From Burkholderiales bacterium (lineage in GTDB: Bacteria; Pseudomonadota; Gammaproteobacteria; Burkholderiales; Burkholderiaceae_B), in contig SXZD01000138.1 in the NCBI GenBank assembly GCA_005788065.1, forward strand, positions 1 through 15,314: a stretch of 15,314 bases of DNA. The letters are read 5' to 3'. Below, one piece after another: positions 1-6,961 of this stretch (position 1 is the stretch's first letter; each line of letters begins with the position of its first letter). The position numbers and the translations under genes are program-made. Under the pieces are notes generated by a model. It did no database searches and had not been told where the DNA came from. It saw only the letters and a program-made list of their open reading frames with translations.

Positions 1-189
1 GGCCAGTTCGGGAACCACGCCGCCGTAGTCGCGGTGCATCGCAATCTGCGAATGCAGGGCCTGGCCGCGCAGGCAGCCGTTGGTGTCGACAATCGCAACC
101 CCCGTTTCGTCGCACGAACTTTCGAAGCCAAGAACCAGCAAGGGTGTCGGGGCTGAATGTGTTTGCGAAGAGAAGGCTGGCGTGCTCAT
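1..189 (-). CDS. tsaD: tRNA A37 threonylcarbamoyltransferase TsaD, N-terminal part (partial at window edge)
   Basis: TsaD (YgjD/Gcp family) transfers the threonylcarbamoyl group to A37 of tRNAs that read ANN codons, working with TsaB and TsaE in the cytoplasm. Only the first 63 codons lie in the window; the gene runs off the left edge. After a short variable N-terminus the translation reads LVLGFESSCDETGVAI, the family's opening nucleotide-binding strand, followed by the substrate-side stretch ALHSQIAMHRDYGGVVPELA. The start chosen is the ATG at 189-187, which leaves about 17 residues before the conserved core, normal for betaproteobacterial versions. It points away from ybiB, so the 504-base gap to the right must hold both upstream regions. 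Identification is from conserved motifs and is firm; function is known from the family. Confidence 0.96.
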   Translation of the reverse strand, partial: MSTPAFSSQTHSAPTPLLVLGFESSCDETGVAIVDTNGCLRGQALHSQIAMHRDYGGVVPELA

Positions 190-480
190 GGTATCGGGTG
201 TGATGCTGGCAGGGCATATTGTCCCATAGCGTGCTTCATGTTTGTGCATTGCCACGTCCGGGGTGGTGGCCACTTTTTGCGCGTCGGTTGCTGATGCCCG
301 ATGGTGCACGGTTTTGATGCGTTTCTAGGGTCGTGTAGGGCGAAAAAGGGGGTAGCCATGTGAAATGTGCGGCAAAAAGCTGGCATGCCGTTTGCTAACT
401 ACCGAATGTGGGCAGCCGGCGACGGCAGCTTACAGGTGGATTGACAGGTCTCCCGCGGGGAAGCCCCGGGAGTTGGACGT

Positions 481-530
481 CGGCGCACTGTTTCTGCGGT
501 TGGTTTGCAGGGCATGCGCCGCTTTTTTTT
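481..530 (+). terminator. Rho-independent terminator without an upstream plus-strand gene
   Basis: CGGCGC (481-486) pairs perfectly with GCGCCG (516-521). Inside it CTGC (494-497) can pair with GCAG (507-510). After one C comes a run of eight T (523-530). This is the best plus-strand terminator in the window by T-tract length, although the loop is long. No plus-strand gene lies upstream within the window, so it would end an unannotated transcript from the tsaD-ybiB gap. It could instead block read-through from transcripts antisense to tsaD. Confidence 0.55.
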
Positions 531-650
531 GCGCTGGCAAGGGATTGGGTGCGTTTGCTTTCATGCGTCAGTCAATTGCGTTTGCAAGCCGATAAGCGCA
601 GCTGTAGACGATGTCAGTGCGATTGACGCGGCGGAGGGCTGCGGTGGTTT

Positions 651-663
651 AGACTGTCAGTCT
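651..663. promoter_or_regulatory. 13-base palindrome upstream of ybiB, possible operator
   Basis: AGACTG T CAGTCT is a perfect inverted repeat ending 30 bases before the ybiB start. A -35-like TTGACG lies at 623-628, but the -10 region that should follow is poor. The dyad would therefore sit over or just after a core promoter. The regulator is unknown; it does not fit the LexA consensus. Confidence 0.35.
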
Positions 664-693
664 TGCCATGTTCTACTGAAGGTCGGGCGTTTC

Positions 694-1701
694 ATGTTTG
701 CCTGCGCATCACTCATACGCGAAATCGGTCGGGGTAAAGAAGGTGCTCGCAGCCTCACAGCCGAGCAGGCTGAGGCCCTGTATGCCGCCATGCTGGCTGG
801 CGAGGTATCCGACCTTGAGTTGGGGGCCGTGCTGATTGCGCTGCGTGTGAAAGGCGAAAGCGCGCAGGAGTTGGTCGGCTTTTGCAGGGCAGCGCAGTCC
901 TTGCTGCCACGTATCGACACGCCCGAGCCCATGTCGGGGCCGTCCAAGCCCACTCTCGTCTTTCCGTCCTACAACGGCGCGCGGCGTCGCCCCAATCTGC
1001 TGCCACTGTTGGCGGGTGTTTTGGCGCGACTGGGCTACCCCGTTCTCATCCACGGTCATCTGGAAGATCCGACTGGGCGCATCACCACGGCGCAGGTATT
1101 TGAACATTTGCGTTGGCCGCAGTTTGGCGGCGAGTTGTTGCGCGGCGAGGTTTCTGAACGTCTCGCCAAGGCACTTGCCGATGCGCATAACCAGCGCTGG
1201 CCCTTGTTTGTGCCGACACAGCATCTGCATCCGGGTCTGGTAAGTCTGCTGGACAGGCGCCGGGTGCTGGGCGTGCGCAATGCCACGCATACCATCGTCA
1301 AGTTGTTGCGACCCGTGTCGGGTCCTTCGCTGTTGGTCACCAGTTACACGCATCCGGAATTTTTTCATCTGCAGCGTGAAGTGCTGGGCGCATTGAACGT
1401 CAGCGCACTGGTCATCCGCGGACATGAGGGTGAAGCGGTGGCGCACCCGCAAAAAGCGCCCCGCATGGACGGGGTGTTGAACGGTCAAACCTGGTGCGTG
1501 GATGAGGGCGATCCGACTTTTGTCGACCTGCCCGAACGCAACCCCGACCGTGACGCGCAGCATACCGCCGAGCAGACGCTTGAGTGGCTCGTTCGCATGG
1601 ACCGCGAGGGGGTATTGGCATTGCCGCCGGGTTTGCAACGGCAGATCGAAGCGATTGATTTGGTGGCGTTGCAGATGCAAACACCACCGCAGGCCGGTTG
1701 A
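694..1701 (+). CDS. ybiB: YbiB, TrpD2-family nucleic-acid-binding protein
   Basis: YbiB resembles anthranilate phosphoribosyltransferase (TrpD, glycosyltransferase family 3) but does not make tryptophan. The E. coli protein is described as a dimer that binds DNA and RNA with little sequence preference and is LexA-controlled. Here the N-terminal helical domain begins SLIREIGRGKEGARSL and continues with VSDLELGAVLIALRVKGES (about residues 40-58), the family signature. The Gly-rich PRPP-type loop of true TrpD is not apparent. The product is 335 residues, close to the 320 of E. coli. I chose ATG 694 because the homology starts here; the frame is open further upstream, but that extension is Cys-rich and unlike the family. 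A GAAGG at 678-682 may serve as ribosome binding site. The stop overlaps the next start by one base, so the two genes are probably translationally coupled. Confidence 0.9.
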   Translation: MFACASLIREIGRGKEGARSLTAEQAEALYAAMLAGEVSDLELGAVLIALRVKGESAQELVGFCRAAQSLLPRIDTPEPMSGPSKPTLVFPSYNGARRRPNLLPLLAGVLARLGYPVLIHGHLEDPTGRITTAQVFEHLRWPQFGGELLRGEVSERLAKALADAHNQRWPLFVPTQHLHPGLVSLLDRRRVLGVRNATHTIVKLLRPVSGPSLLVTSYTHPEFFHLQREVLGALNVSALVIRGHEGEAVAHPQKAPRMDGVLNGQTWCVDEGDPTFVDLPERNPDRDAQHTAEQTLEWLVRMDREGVLALPPGLQRQIEAIDLVALQMQTPPQAG

Positions 1702-2930
1702 TGAGTTCAACGGGCAAGGTGTTCGACGCCATTGTGATTGGCGGTGGTGCGGCGGGGCTGATGTGCGCAGCGGTGGCCGGGCAGGGCGGAGCGCGGGTTG
1801 CCGTGCTGGATCACTCTGAAACCGTCGCTGAAAAAATCCGGATCTCGGGTGGGGGGCGATGCAACTTCACCAACCGCGATGTCACTGTTACCAATATGGT
1901 GGGCGAAAATCCGCGCTTTGCGCGTTATGCGCTGACCGAGTATCCGTCGTCGCGCTTCATCGACCTGGTGCGTGAGCACCGCATCCCCTTTCATGAAAAA
2001 CACAAGGGGCAACTGTTCTGCGACAACAGTGCGCAGGACATCATCGACATGCTGATGGCCGAGTGCGCCAAGGGTCGCGTGCAGCATATGCGTCCGGTGA
2101 CGGTGGGTGAGGTCAAGCCCGATGGTGACGATGGCTGGGTCGTGCAGGTGTCGGGCGTTGGCGAATTGCGCGTACGCCATGTGGTGGTGGCCACCGGCGG
2201 ATTGTCGATTCCCAAAATTGGCGCAACTGACTGGGGTTACCGCCTTGCGCGTGATCTCGATATCCCTGTTGTTGAGACCCGTCCGGCGCTGGTTCCCCTG
2301 ATGTTTGATCCGGTGCAGTGGCAGCCGTTTGCCGCAATGTCGGGTTTGGCTCTGCCGGTGAGGGTGAGGGCGCCTGCCGAAAAAGGGGCGCCGGTGTTCG
2401 ATGAGGATCTGCTGTTTACTCACCGGGGGTTGAGTGGTCCGGCGATTTTGCAGATATCGTCTTTCTGGCAACCGGGGCAAGACATCGAGATCGACCTGGC
2501 GGCGGGTGTTGATTGGGAGAGCATTCTGATTGCGGGTAAGGCGGGTGGTCGGCACCTGCTGAAAAACGCTGTGCTGGACAACATGCCCAAACGCCTGTGG
2601 GACACGTGGCTGGATCAGCCCGATTGGCACTCGGTGGCTGCCCAGCGCCATGCCGACCTGGCAGACAAGCCTTTGCGCGCACTGGCAGCGTCGCTGCGAC
2701 AGTGGCGTGTCCGGCCCATGGGGTCGGAGGGGTATCGCAAGGCGGAGGTGACACGCGGAGGGGTGAGCACGCGTGCGCTGGACGCGGTGACCATGCAGAG
2801 CAAGGCTCACCGGGGGCTGCATTTCATCGGCGAGGTCGTGGACATTACCGGTTGGCTGGGTGGGTACAACTTCCAGTGGGCGTGGGCCAGCGCGCATGCC
2901 GCCGGGCGGGCGATAGCATGCGGGCGATAG
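1701..2930 (+). CDS. NAD(P)/FAD-dependent oxidoreductase, BaiN/YhiN (HI0933) family
   Basis: A 409-residue flavoprotein of the HI0933/YhiN family. The N-terminus carries the FAD dinucleotide-binding loop IVIGGGAAGLMCA (residues 11-23), then the family hallmark EKIRISGGGRCNFTN (about residues 44-58). The middle has the GLSGPAILQIS segment, and the C-terminus has SKAHRGLHFIGEVVDITGW followed by GGYNFQWAWASAHAAG, which closes the FAD site. No membrane segment is visible, so it is probably cytoplasmic. The physiological substrate of bacterial YhiN proteins is not settled; BaiN of gut clostridia acts on bile-acid intermediates, which should not be carried over here. The ATG at 1701 overlaps the ybiB stop (TGATG); a TTG at 1698 is less likely. 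No clear terminator follows. Confidence 0.9.
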   Translation: MSSTGKVFDAIVIGGGAAGLMCAAVAGQGGARVAVLDHSETVAEKIRISGGGRCNFTNRDVTVTNMVGENPRFARYALTEYPSSRFIDLVREHRIPFHEKHKGQLFCDNSAQDIIDMLMAECAKGRVQHMRPVTVGEVKPDGDDGWVVQVSGVGELRVRHVVVATGGLSIPKIGATDWGYRLARDLDIPVVETRPALVPLMFDPVQWQPFAAMSGLALPVRVRAPAEKGAPVFDEDLLFTHRGLSGPAILQISSFWQPGQDIEIDLAAGVDWESILIAGKAGGRHLLKNAVLDNMPKRLWDTWLDQPDWHSVAAQRHADLADKPLRALAASLRQWRVRPMGSEGYRKAEVTRGGVSTRALDAVTMQSKAHRGLHFIGEVVDITGWLGGYNFQWAWASAHAAGRAIACGR

Positions 2931-3029
2931 GAGCGGGGCGGTCGTGATCGGGCGGTAGGACAGGGCGTAGCCGCCAATCCGCCGCCCACGAACCGACTCA
3001 CTTTAGAGACTCCTCTCCGCATTCGGGGG

Positions 3030-3058
3030 TGGCGAAGCAGGCCCGCCCGGGTTAAAAT
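3030..3058 (+). promoter_or_regulatory. Putative promoter of the glycine riboswitch-dadA transcript
   Basis: A -10 box TAAAAT lies at 3053-3058. Seventeen bases upstream is a weak -35 (TGGCGA, 3030-3035). The predicted start near 3065 coincides with the 5' strand of the first aptamer's P1 stem, which supports it. The same TAAAAT box recurs before yqgE and gltB. The preceding stretch 2931-3029 holds nothing else I can support. Confidence 0.5.
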
Positions 3059-3063
3059 CTTGG

Positions 3064-3275
3064 TGTCTGTTACAGGAGAACTGCCGGAAACCACCGCGCA
3101 GTGCCGAAGGCGTAATCCCCATGAACGCTCAGGCCACGGTACTGGCAGACATTCAAATCTGGAGAGCACCTGCGCGGGTCACAAACCTGCAGGCGGGTCG
3201 CCGAAGGGGCAAACACAGCAGCGGACGCGAGTCGCCGTAGCCCGTGTGAATCTCTCAGGCAAAAGGACAGAGAGG
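3064..3275 (+). ncRNA. Tandem glycine riboswitch (two aptamers)
   Basis: Both aptamers carry the glycine riboswitch core. Aptamer 1 spans about 3064-3151. Its P1 is TGTCTG (3064-3069) with CAGACA (3146-3151), a perfect six-base helix. Core elements are GGAGAA (3074-3079), GCCGAAGG (3103-3110), CGCTCAGGC (3126-3134) and a closing ACTGGCAGAC. A short linker TTCAA leads to aptamer 2 (about 3156-3275), which has CTGGAGAG (3159-3166), GCCGAAGGGGCAA (3200-3212) and CTCTCAGGCAAAAGGACAGAG (3252-3272), nearly identical to the classic consensus. P1 of aptamer 2 looks short. Known tandem glycine riboswitches mostly switch genes on when glycine is high, typically gcv operons or amino-acid transporters. 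Here the next gene is a DadA-type dehydrogenase. An open frame across this region is not a gene. Confidence 0.95.
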
Positions 3276-3335
3276 GGTCGGCGTGCATACGCCGTTGTGG
3301 CTTTTTGCCCGGCGTCTGCACAAACATAACGACCC
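3275..3335 (+). promoter_or_regulatory. Candidate expression platform with mutually exclusive hairpins
   Basis: Directly after aptamer 2, CGGCGT (3279-3284), GCAT loop and ACGCCG (3289-3294) form a perfect hairpin followed by TTGTGGCTTTTT, which could act as a weak intrinsic terminator. The 3' arm can instead pair with a downstream segment: 3284-3294 matches 3310-3320 at 10 of 11 positions. GGGTCG (3275-3280) can also pair with CGACCC (3330-3335), bringing structure to within four bases of the dadA ribosome binding site GGAG (3339-3342). The pairings are seen in the sequence; the switching mechanism is inferred. Confidence 0.6.
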
Positions 3336-3348
3336 TTCGGAGTCCATC

Positions 3349-4638
3349 ATGAAAGTCATCGTCCTCGGTTCCGGCCTTCTCGGCACCACTTCCGCTTACT
3401 TCCTGAACAAAAACGGCCATGACGTCACCGTCATAGACCGTCAACCAGCCTCCGGCATGGAAACCTCGTTTGCCAATGGCGGCCAGATCTCCGTGTCACA
3501 TGCCGAGCCTTGGGCCAACCCCGGTGCGCCCAAAAAAGTGTTCGGCTGGCTGATGAAGGAAGACGCGCCCCTGCTGGTCCGCCTGCGCGCGGACGCACGC
3601 CAGTGGCGTTGGGGTCTGCAATTTCTGCGTGAGTGCACACCAGCCCGCACCCGCCACAACATCATCCAGATCGTGAATCTCGGTTTGTACAGCCGCGCCA
3701 CCCTGCAGCAACTGCGCTCAGAGACAGGTCTGGAATATGACTGCTTGACCAAGGGCATTTTGCATTACTACACCAATCAGGCCGAGTTCGATTCTGCCGC
3801 CGAACCCACCCGCATCATGCAGGAGTTTGGTTGCGACCGCGAAATCATCGACAGCCGTCGCGCTGTTGAAATTGAACCTGCCCTGAAAAATGTGGCTCAC
3901 AAGATTGTCGGTGCCACGTACACCCAGTCGGATGAGTCAGGTGATGCTCACAAGTTCACCCGTCGCCTGTCCGAGTTGGCAGCGACCAATGGCGTCGAGT
4001 TCAAGTACAACACGGCCATTCTGGGTCTGGAGCAGGCGGGAGGCCAGATTTCCGGCGTACGTGTGCGCAATGCCGATGGCAGCGTTCAAACCTTGACGGC
4101 CGACTCGTACGTACTGGCCATGGGCAGTTACAGCCCCATGCTGGTACGTGACTTGGGTATCGACCTGCTGATTTACCCTGCAAAGGGCTATTCGGCCACC
4201 CTGCAGTTGGACAAGCCAGAGCTGGCGCCCCAGGTCAGCCTGACCGATGACGAGTACAAACTGGTGTTTTCGCGTCTGGGCAATCGCCTGCGCATCGCCG
4301 GTACGGCAGAGCTCAACGGTTACAGCACCAATCTGAACATGGTTCGCTGCAAGGCCATCACCCGCCGCACGCTGGAGATTTTCCCCGGCATCGCAGACCC
4401 TGACAGTGCAGAGTATTGGACCGGACTGCGCCCGGCTACCCCTTCGAACGTGCCTTATATCGGTCGTACCAAGTACAGCAACCTGTATCTGAACACCGGT
4501 CATGGCACATTGGGTTGGACGCATTCCTGCGGTTCGGGCCGTGCGATTGCCGATATCGTCAGCGGTCGCCGTCCCGAACTGGATTTTGCGTTCTGTCGCA
4601 TGCCGGCACAAAGCACCCCCTTGCTCACAAGCGCCTGA
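3349..4638 (+). CDS. dadA: D-amino acid dehydrogenase (DadA-type, FAD-dependent) under glycine riboswitch control
   Basis: DadA oxidises D-amino acids, classically D-alanine, to 2-oxo acids and ammonia, passing electrons to the respiratory chain at the inner membrane. The product is 429 residues (E. coli DadA is 432). It begins with the FAD-binding GSGLLGTTSAYFL (from residue 7), then VIDRQPASGMETSFANGGQI, matching the family's ETSxANxGQIS segment. The C-terminus has WTGLRPATPSNVPYIG and LNTGHGTLGWTHSCGSGRA, the DadA signature. ATG 3349 is preceded by GGAG at a six-base spacing; a GTG start at 3283 would lie inside the expression platform and is rejected. No dadX racemase gene is adjacent. 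Riboswitch control suggests that glycine, or an amine closely tied to glycine, is the relevant signal. Paralogues with other substrates, including glycine-oxidase-like ones, cannot be excluded from sequence alone. Confidence 0.9.
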   Translation: MKVIVLGSGLLGTTSAYFLNKNGHDVTVIDRQPASGMETSFANGGQISVSHAEPWANPGAPKKVFGWLMKEDAPLLVRLRADARQWRWGLQFLRECTPARTRHNIIQIVNLGLYSRATLQQLRSETGLEYDCLTKGILHYYTNQAEFDSAAEPTRIMQEFGCDREIIDSRRAVEIEPALKNVAHKIVGATYTQSDESGDAHKFTRRLSELAATNGVEFKYNTAILGLEQAGGQISGVRVRNADGSVQTLTADSYVLAMGSYSPMLVRDLGIDLLIYPAKGYSATLQLDKPELAPQVSLTDDEYKLVFSRLGNRLRIAGTAELNGYSTNLNMVRCKAITRRTLEIFPGIADPDSAEYWTGLRPATPSNVPYIGRTKYSNLYLNTGHGTLGWTHSCGSGRAIADIVSGRRPELDFAFCRMPAQSTPLLTSA

Positions 4639-4687
4639 CACGGGTTTCGACGTTGTTCTGCAGAAAGGGCGTTTTGCGCCAATATGT

Positions 4688-4710
4688 AACAATTGTTGAA
4701 GAATTGTTCT
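4688..4710. repeat. AT-rich dyads between dadA and the small gene
   Basis: AACAATTGTT (4688-4697) is a perfect 10-base palindrome. It is followed at 4700-4710 by AGAATTGTTCT, in which AGAA and TTCT are inverted around TTG. AATTGTT thus occurs twice, eleven bases apart. A direct repeat GTCAAC lies just downstream at 4720-4725 and 4729-4734. The cluster is AT-rich against a GC-rich background and may be an operator for the gene at 4791. The regulator is unknown. Confidence 0.35.
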
Positions 4711-4790
4711 AAAAAAGACGTCAACCCTGTCAACGAAAGTGCGGCAGGGCTCGTTATTGGGGCATAGTTCTCTAAAAACGGTTGTTTACC

Positions 4791-4964
4791 ATGAACGTCA
4801 ATCGCCCTTTCTCAGATGTAGTTCGCAGCTTTGTGGTGCGTCGCGGCCCCGATGGCAGCCTGTTCGAGTTGCCCAATCGTATCGCTCAGCAATTCGACCA
4901 AGCCTGCCAAAAGCAGAGCATTTCCGAGGCGTATCGCCCGTTTGCCAAGTACCGCGTCCACTGA
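4791..4964 (+). CDS. Small conserved-looking hypothetical protein, 57 residues
   Basis: I do not recognise this protein. It is 57 residues, soluble, without Cys, signal peptide or membrane segment. It reads MNVNRPFSDVVRSFVVRR at the start and ends EAYRPFAKYRVH. The middle (IAQQFDQACQKQ) looks helical, and basic residues are spread evenly. Codon use is like its neighbours, with GC-rich third positions (for example GTGCGTCGCGGCCCC), which argues that it is real. ATG 4791 is preferred; a TTG at 4782 in the same frame is possible. No ribosome binding site is visible before either. It sits alone between dadA (152-base gap) and a hairpin pair in front of glnS, so it is probably transcribed by itself. 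No function can be assigned. Confidence 0.6.
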   Translation: MNVNRPFSDVVRSFVVRRGPDGSLFELPNRIAQQFDQACQKQSISEAYRPFAKYRVH

Positions 4965-5002
4965 AACACCTGTTTTCCGGTTTTTCAGTCATAACGGGTA
5001 CG

Positions 5003-5062
5003 TCAACGGCCCCTCCGGGCGTTGAAACATCAAGCCGCCGCATCCCCCGGCGGCTCTGATTT
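5003..5062 (+). terminator. Two consecutive hairpins, likely terminator after the small gene
   Basis: The first hairpin is TCAACG, bulged G, CCC (5003-5012) with GGGCGTTGA (5017-5025). The second is AGCCGCCG (5033-5040) with CGGCGGCT (5048-5055), a perfect eight-base stem followed by CTGATTTGTT, which is only moderately T-rich. They lie 38 bases after the small gene and just before glnS, so they probably separate the two transcripts. The glnS transcript would have to begin within the roughly 40 bases that remain. Confidence 0.55.
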
Positions 5063-5097
5063 GTTACCATCGGGGGGTTGTCTCCCAGAACATCCCG

Positions 5098-6951
5098 ATG
5101 TCAGACCACCGCAAGCCTCCGCCATCCGAAGCCGGCATTATTGCCGATGCTTCGAATTCCAATTTTCTAAGAGCCATCGTCGCCAGTGACGTGGCATCGC
5201 CTGATTACGCGCACCGTCCGTGGTCCGGGCAGCCCGGTGTGGCCGCCACGCATGCGCAGTCGCCCGAAGACCCGGCGCGTATCCGTACCCGCTTCCCGCC
5301 TGAGCCCAATGGCTATCTGCATGTGGGGCATGCCAAGTCCATTTGTCTGAATTTTGGTCTGGCGCGCGACTTTGGTGGCGTTTGCCATATGCGTTTCGAC
5401 GACACCAACCCCGAAAAAGAAAGCCAGGAGTTCGCAGATTCCATTCTGGATGCCGTCCAGTGGCTGGGTTTTGGCTGGGAGCATGGCGTCGGCGCCAGTG
5501 AGACCGGCAAGGTCGAGAGCAATCTCTACCATGCCAGCGATTATTTTGACGTCATGTATGCCTGTGCCGAATATCTCATCCAGGCGGGGCATGCCTATGT
5601 AGACCAGCAGACGGCTGAAGAAATGCGTGCCAACCGGGGTACGCTGACCGAGGTCGGCAAAAATTCGCCATGGCGCGATCGCCCTGCGGCTGACAGTCTG
5701 CGACTGTTCCGCGAAATGCGGGCAGGACAGCACCCCGAGGGCAGCATGGTGCTGCGTGCGCGCATCGACATGGGTAGCCCCAACATCAATTTGCGCGACC
5801 CTGCCATCTACCGTATCCGTTTTGCGCATCATCACCGCACGGGCGACGCATGGTGTGTATACCCCATGTACACGTTTGCCCATCCCATCGAAGATGCGCT
5901 GGAAAAAATCACCCATTCCATCTGCACGCTCGAATTTGAAGACCAGCGGCCGTTTTATGACTGGCTGCTGCAGCGTCTGGCTGAAACGTGTTCAGACGCC
6001 GACGGCAAAACCATTGGCGGTTTTTTTGCAAAGCCCTTGCCCAAGCAGATCGAGTTTGCGCGACTTAACCTGACCTATGTGGTCACGAGCAAACGCAAGC
6101 TGCAGCAACTGGTGGCTGAGAAGCGCGTTGACGGTTGGGATGACCCACGCATGCCGACGATTGTGGGCCTGCGGCGGCGTGGTTACACGCCAGAGTCCAT
6201 ACAACTTTTCTGCGAGCGTATCGGTGTTTCCAAATCCGATTCGTGGATTGACTACAGCACCCTGGAGGGCGCGCTGCGCGACGATCTCGATGGTCGTGCC
6301 GACCGTGCGGTGGCTGTACTCAAACCGCTGAAACTGGTCCTGGATAATGTGCCGGACGACTGGCAGGACGACTGCAGTGCTCCGGTGCATCCGCATCATC
6401 CTGAACGTGGTGTGCGTCACTTCCCCATCCACAAGAACCTGTGGATCGAGGCAGATGACTTCATGATAGAGCCTGTCAAAGGATTTTTCCGCTTGTTCCC
6501 TGGCAACAAGGTGCGTCTGCGCTACGGTTATGTGATCGAGTGCACGGGCTTTGACCGTGCGCCGGACGGCGAGGTTGTCGTCGTGCATGCCAATGTGTTT
6601 CTCGATAGCAAATCGGGTACGCCGGGTGCAGACACCTACAAGGTCAAGGGCAACATCCACTGGGTCAGCGAAAAAGCGGCCGTCAAGGCGCAGGTTCGCC
6701 TCTACGACCGCTTGTTCTCCGAAGCGCATCCAGATGCCGGCGGACGCGACTTTTTGACTGTGCTCAACCCTGATTCGGTTCAGGTGGTTTCCGCCATGCT
6801 CGAGCCGGGTTTGGCACAGGCCGCACCCGATGCGCGTTATCAGTTCGAACGACACGGTTACTTTGTGGCTGATCGGCGCGACCATGGTGCGGATGGGGCG
6901 GTATTCAACCGTATCACCACACTCAAAGACTCTTGGGGGAAAGCGGGATAA
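5098..6951 (+). CDS. glnS: Glutaminyl-tRNA synthetase
   Basis: GlnRS is a class Ic aminoacyl-tRNA synthetase that charges tRNA-Gln with glutamine in the cytoplasm. The Rossmann catalytic domain starts with TRFPPEPNGYLHVGHAKS, with the HIGH-type motif HVGH at residues 75-78. The KMSKS-type loop is VVTSKRKL (residues 328-335), matching the VMSKRKL form of E. coli GlnRS. After it, WDDPRMPTIVGLRRRGYT is a classic GlnRS segment. The C-terminal half forms the two anticodon-binding beta-barrels (from about residue 400, including YVIECTGFDRAPDGEV). The 617 residues exceed the 554 of E. coli through an N-terminal extension of about 40 residues plus small insertions. The N-terminal FLRAIVASD matches the family start, supporting ATG 5098, although no Shine-Dalgarno sequence is visible. 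It stands as a single gene, with a hairpin after it. Confidence 0.97.
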   Translation: MSDHRKPPPSEAGIIADASNSNFLRAIVASDVASPDYAHRPWSGQPGVAATHAQSPEDPARIRTRFPPEPNGYLHVGHAKSICLNFGLARDFGGVCHMRFDDTNPEKESQEFADSILDAVQWLGFGWEHGVGASETGKVESNLYHASDYFDVMYACAEYLIQAGHAYVDQQTAEEMRANRGTLTEVGKNSPWRDRPAADSLRLFREMRAGQHPEGSMVLRARIDMGSPNINLRDPAIYRIRFAHHHRTGDAWCVYPMYTFAHPIEDALEKITHSICTLEFEDQRPFYDWLLQRLAETCSDADGKTIGGFFAKPLPKQIEFARLNLTYVVTSKRKLQQLVAEKRVDGWDDPRMPTIVGLRRRGYTPESIQLFCERIGVSKSDSWIDYSTLEGALRDDLDGRADRAVAVLKPLKLVLDNVPDDWQDDCSAPVHPHHPERGVRHFPIHKNLWIEADDFMIEPVKGFFRLFPGNKVRLRYGYVIECTGFDRAPDGEVVVVHANVFLDSKSGTPGADTYKVKGNIHWVSEKAAVKAQVRLYDRLFSEAHPDAGGRDFLTVLNPDSVQVVSAMLEPGLAQAAPDARYQFERHGYFVADRRDHGADGAVFNRITTLKDSWGKAG

Positions 6952-6961
6952 GTCTCATTGG

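Larger units (their letters stand above)
190..693. other. 504-base gap between tsaD and ybiB with no convincing gene
   Basis: Short open frames here have atypical composition, no homology I recognise and no good ribosome binding site. The gap does hold structure on the plus strand. AAGCTG (377-382) can pair with CAGCTT (426-431). A hairpin lies at 450-472, with CTCCC plus GGGG pairing with CCCC plus GGGAG around an AAG loop and a two-base bulge. A T8-tailed terminator lies at 481-530, and a 13-base palindrome at 651-663. Together the first three could be an unannotated small RNA ending near 530, but I do not recognise an RNA family and see no strong promoter. Confidence 0.5.

Noticed and set aside
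602..617. A LexA-like box (CTGT-N8-TCAG) upstream of ybiB
   Set aside because: It matches only seven of the eight fixed positions and lacks the usual AT-rich centre; not enough to call an SOS site.
505..693. N-terminal extension of ybiB to an upstream start
   Set aside because: The added 63 residues are Cys-rich and unlike the family; homology begins right at ATG 694.
709..1710. A 333-codon open frame on the minus strand opposite ybiB
   Set aside because: It is antisense to a well-conserved gene, rich in Gln, His and Arg, and has no recognisable domain; typical of shadow frames in GC-rich DNA.
1707..2897. A 396-codon minus-strand open frame opposite the BaiN/YhiN gene
   Set aside because: The plus frame carries clear FAD motifs; the antisense translation is His/Arg/Pro-rich and shows no family.
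2950..2985. GGGCGG/CCGCCC pairing after the flavoprotein gene as a terminator
   Set aside because: The loop is about 24 bases and no T-run follows; I see no convincing terminator there.
3060..3329. An 89-codon open frame across the glycine riboswitch
   Set aside because: It coincides with the structured aptamers and their conserved RNA motifs; the frame is incidental.
5992..6885. A 297-codon minus-strand open frame inside glnS
   Set aside because: Fully antisense to conserved GlnRS sequence, without a start region or domain of its own.
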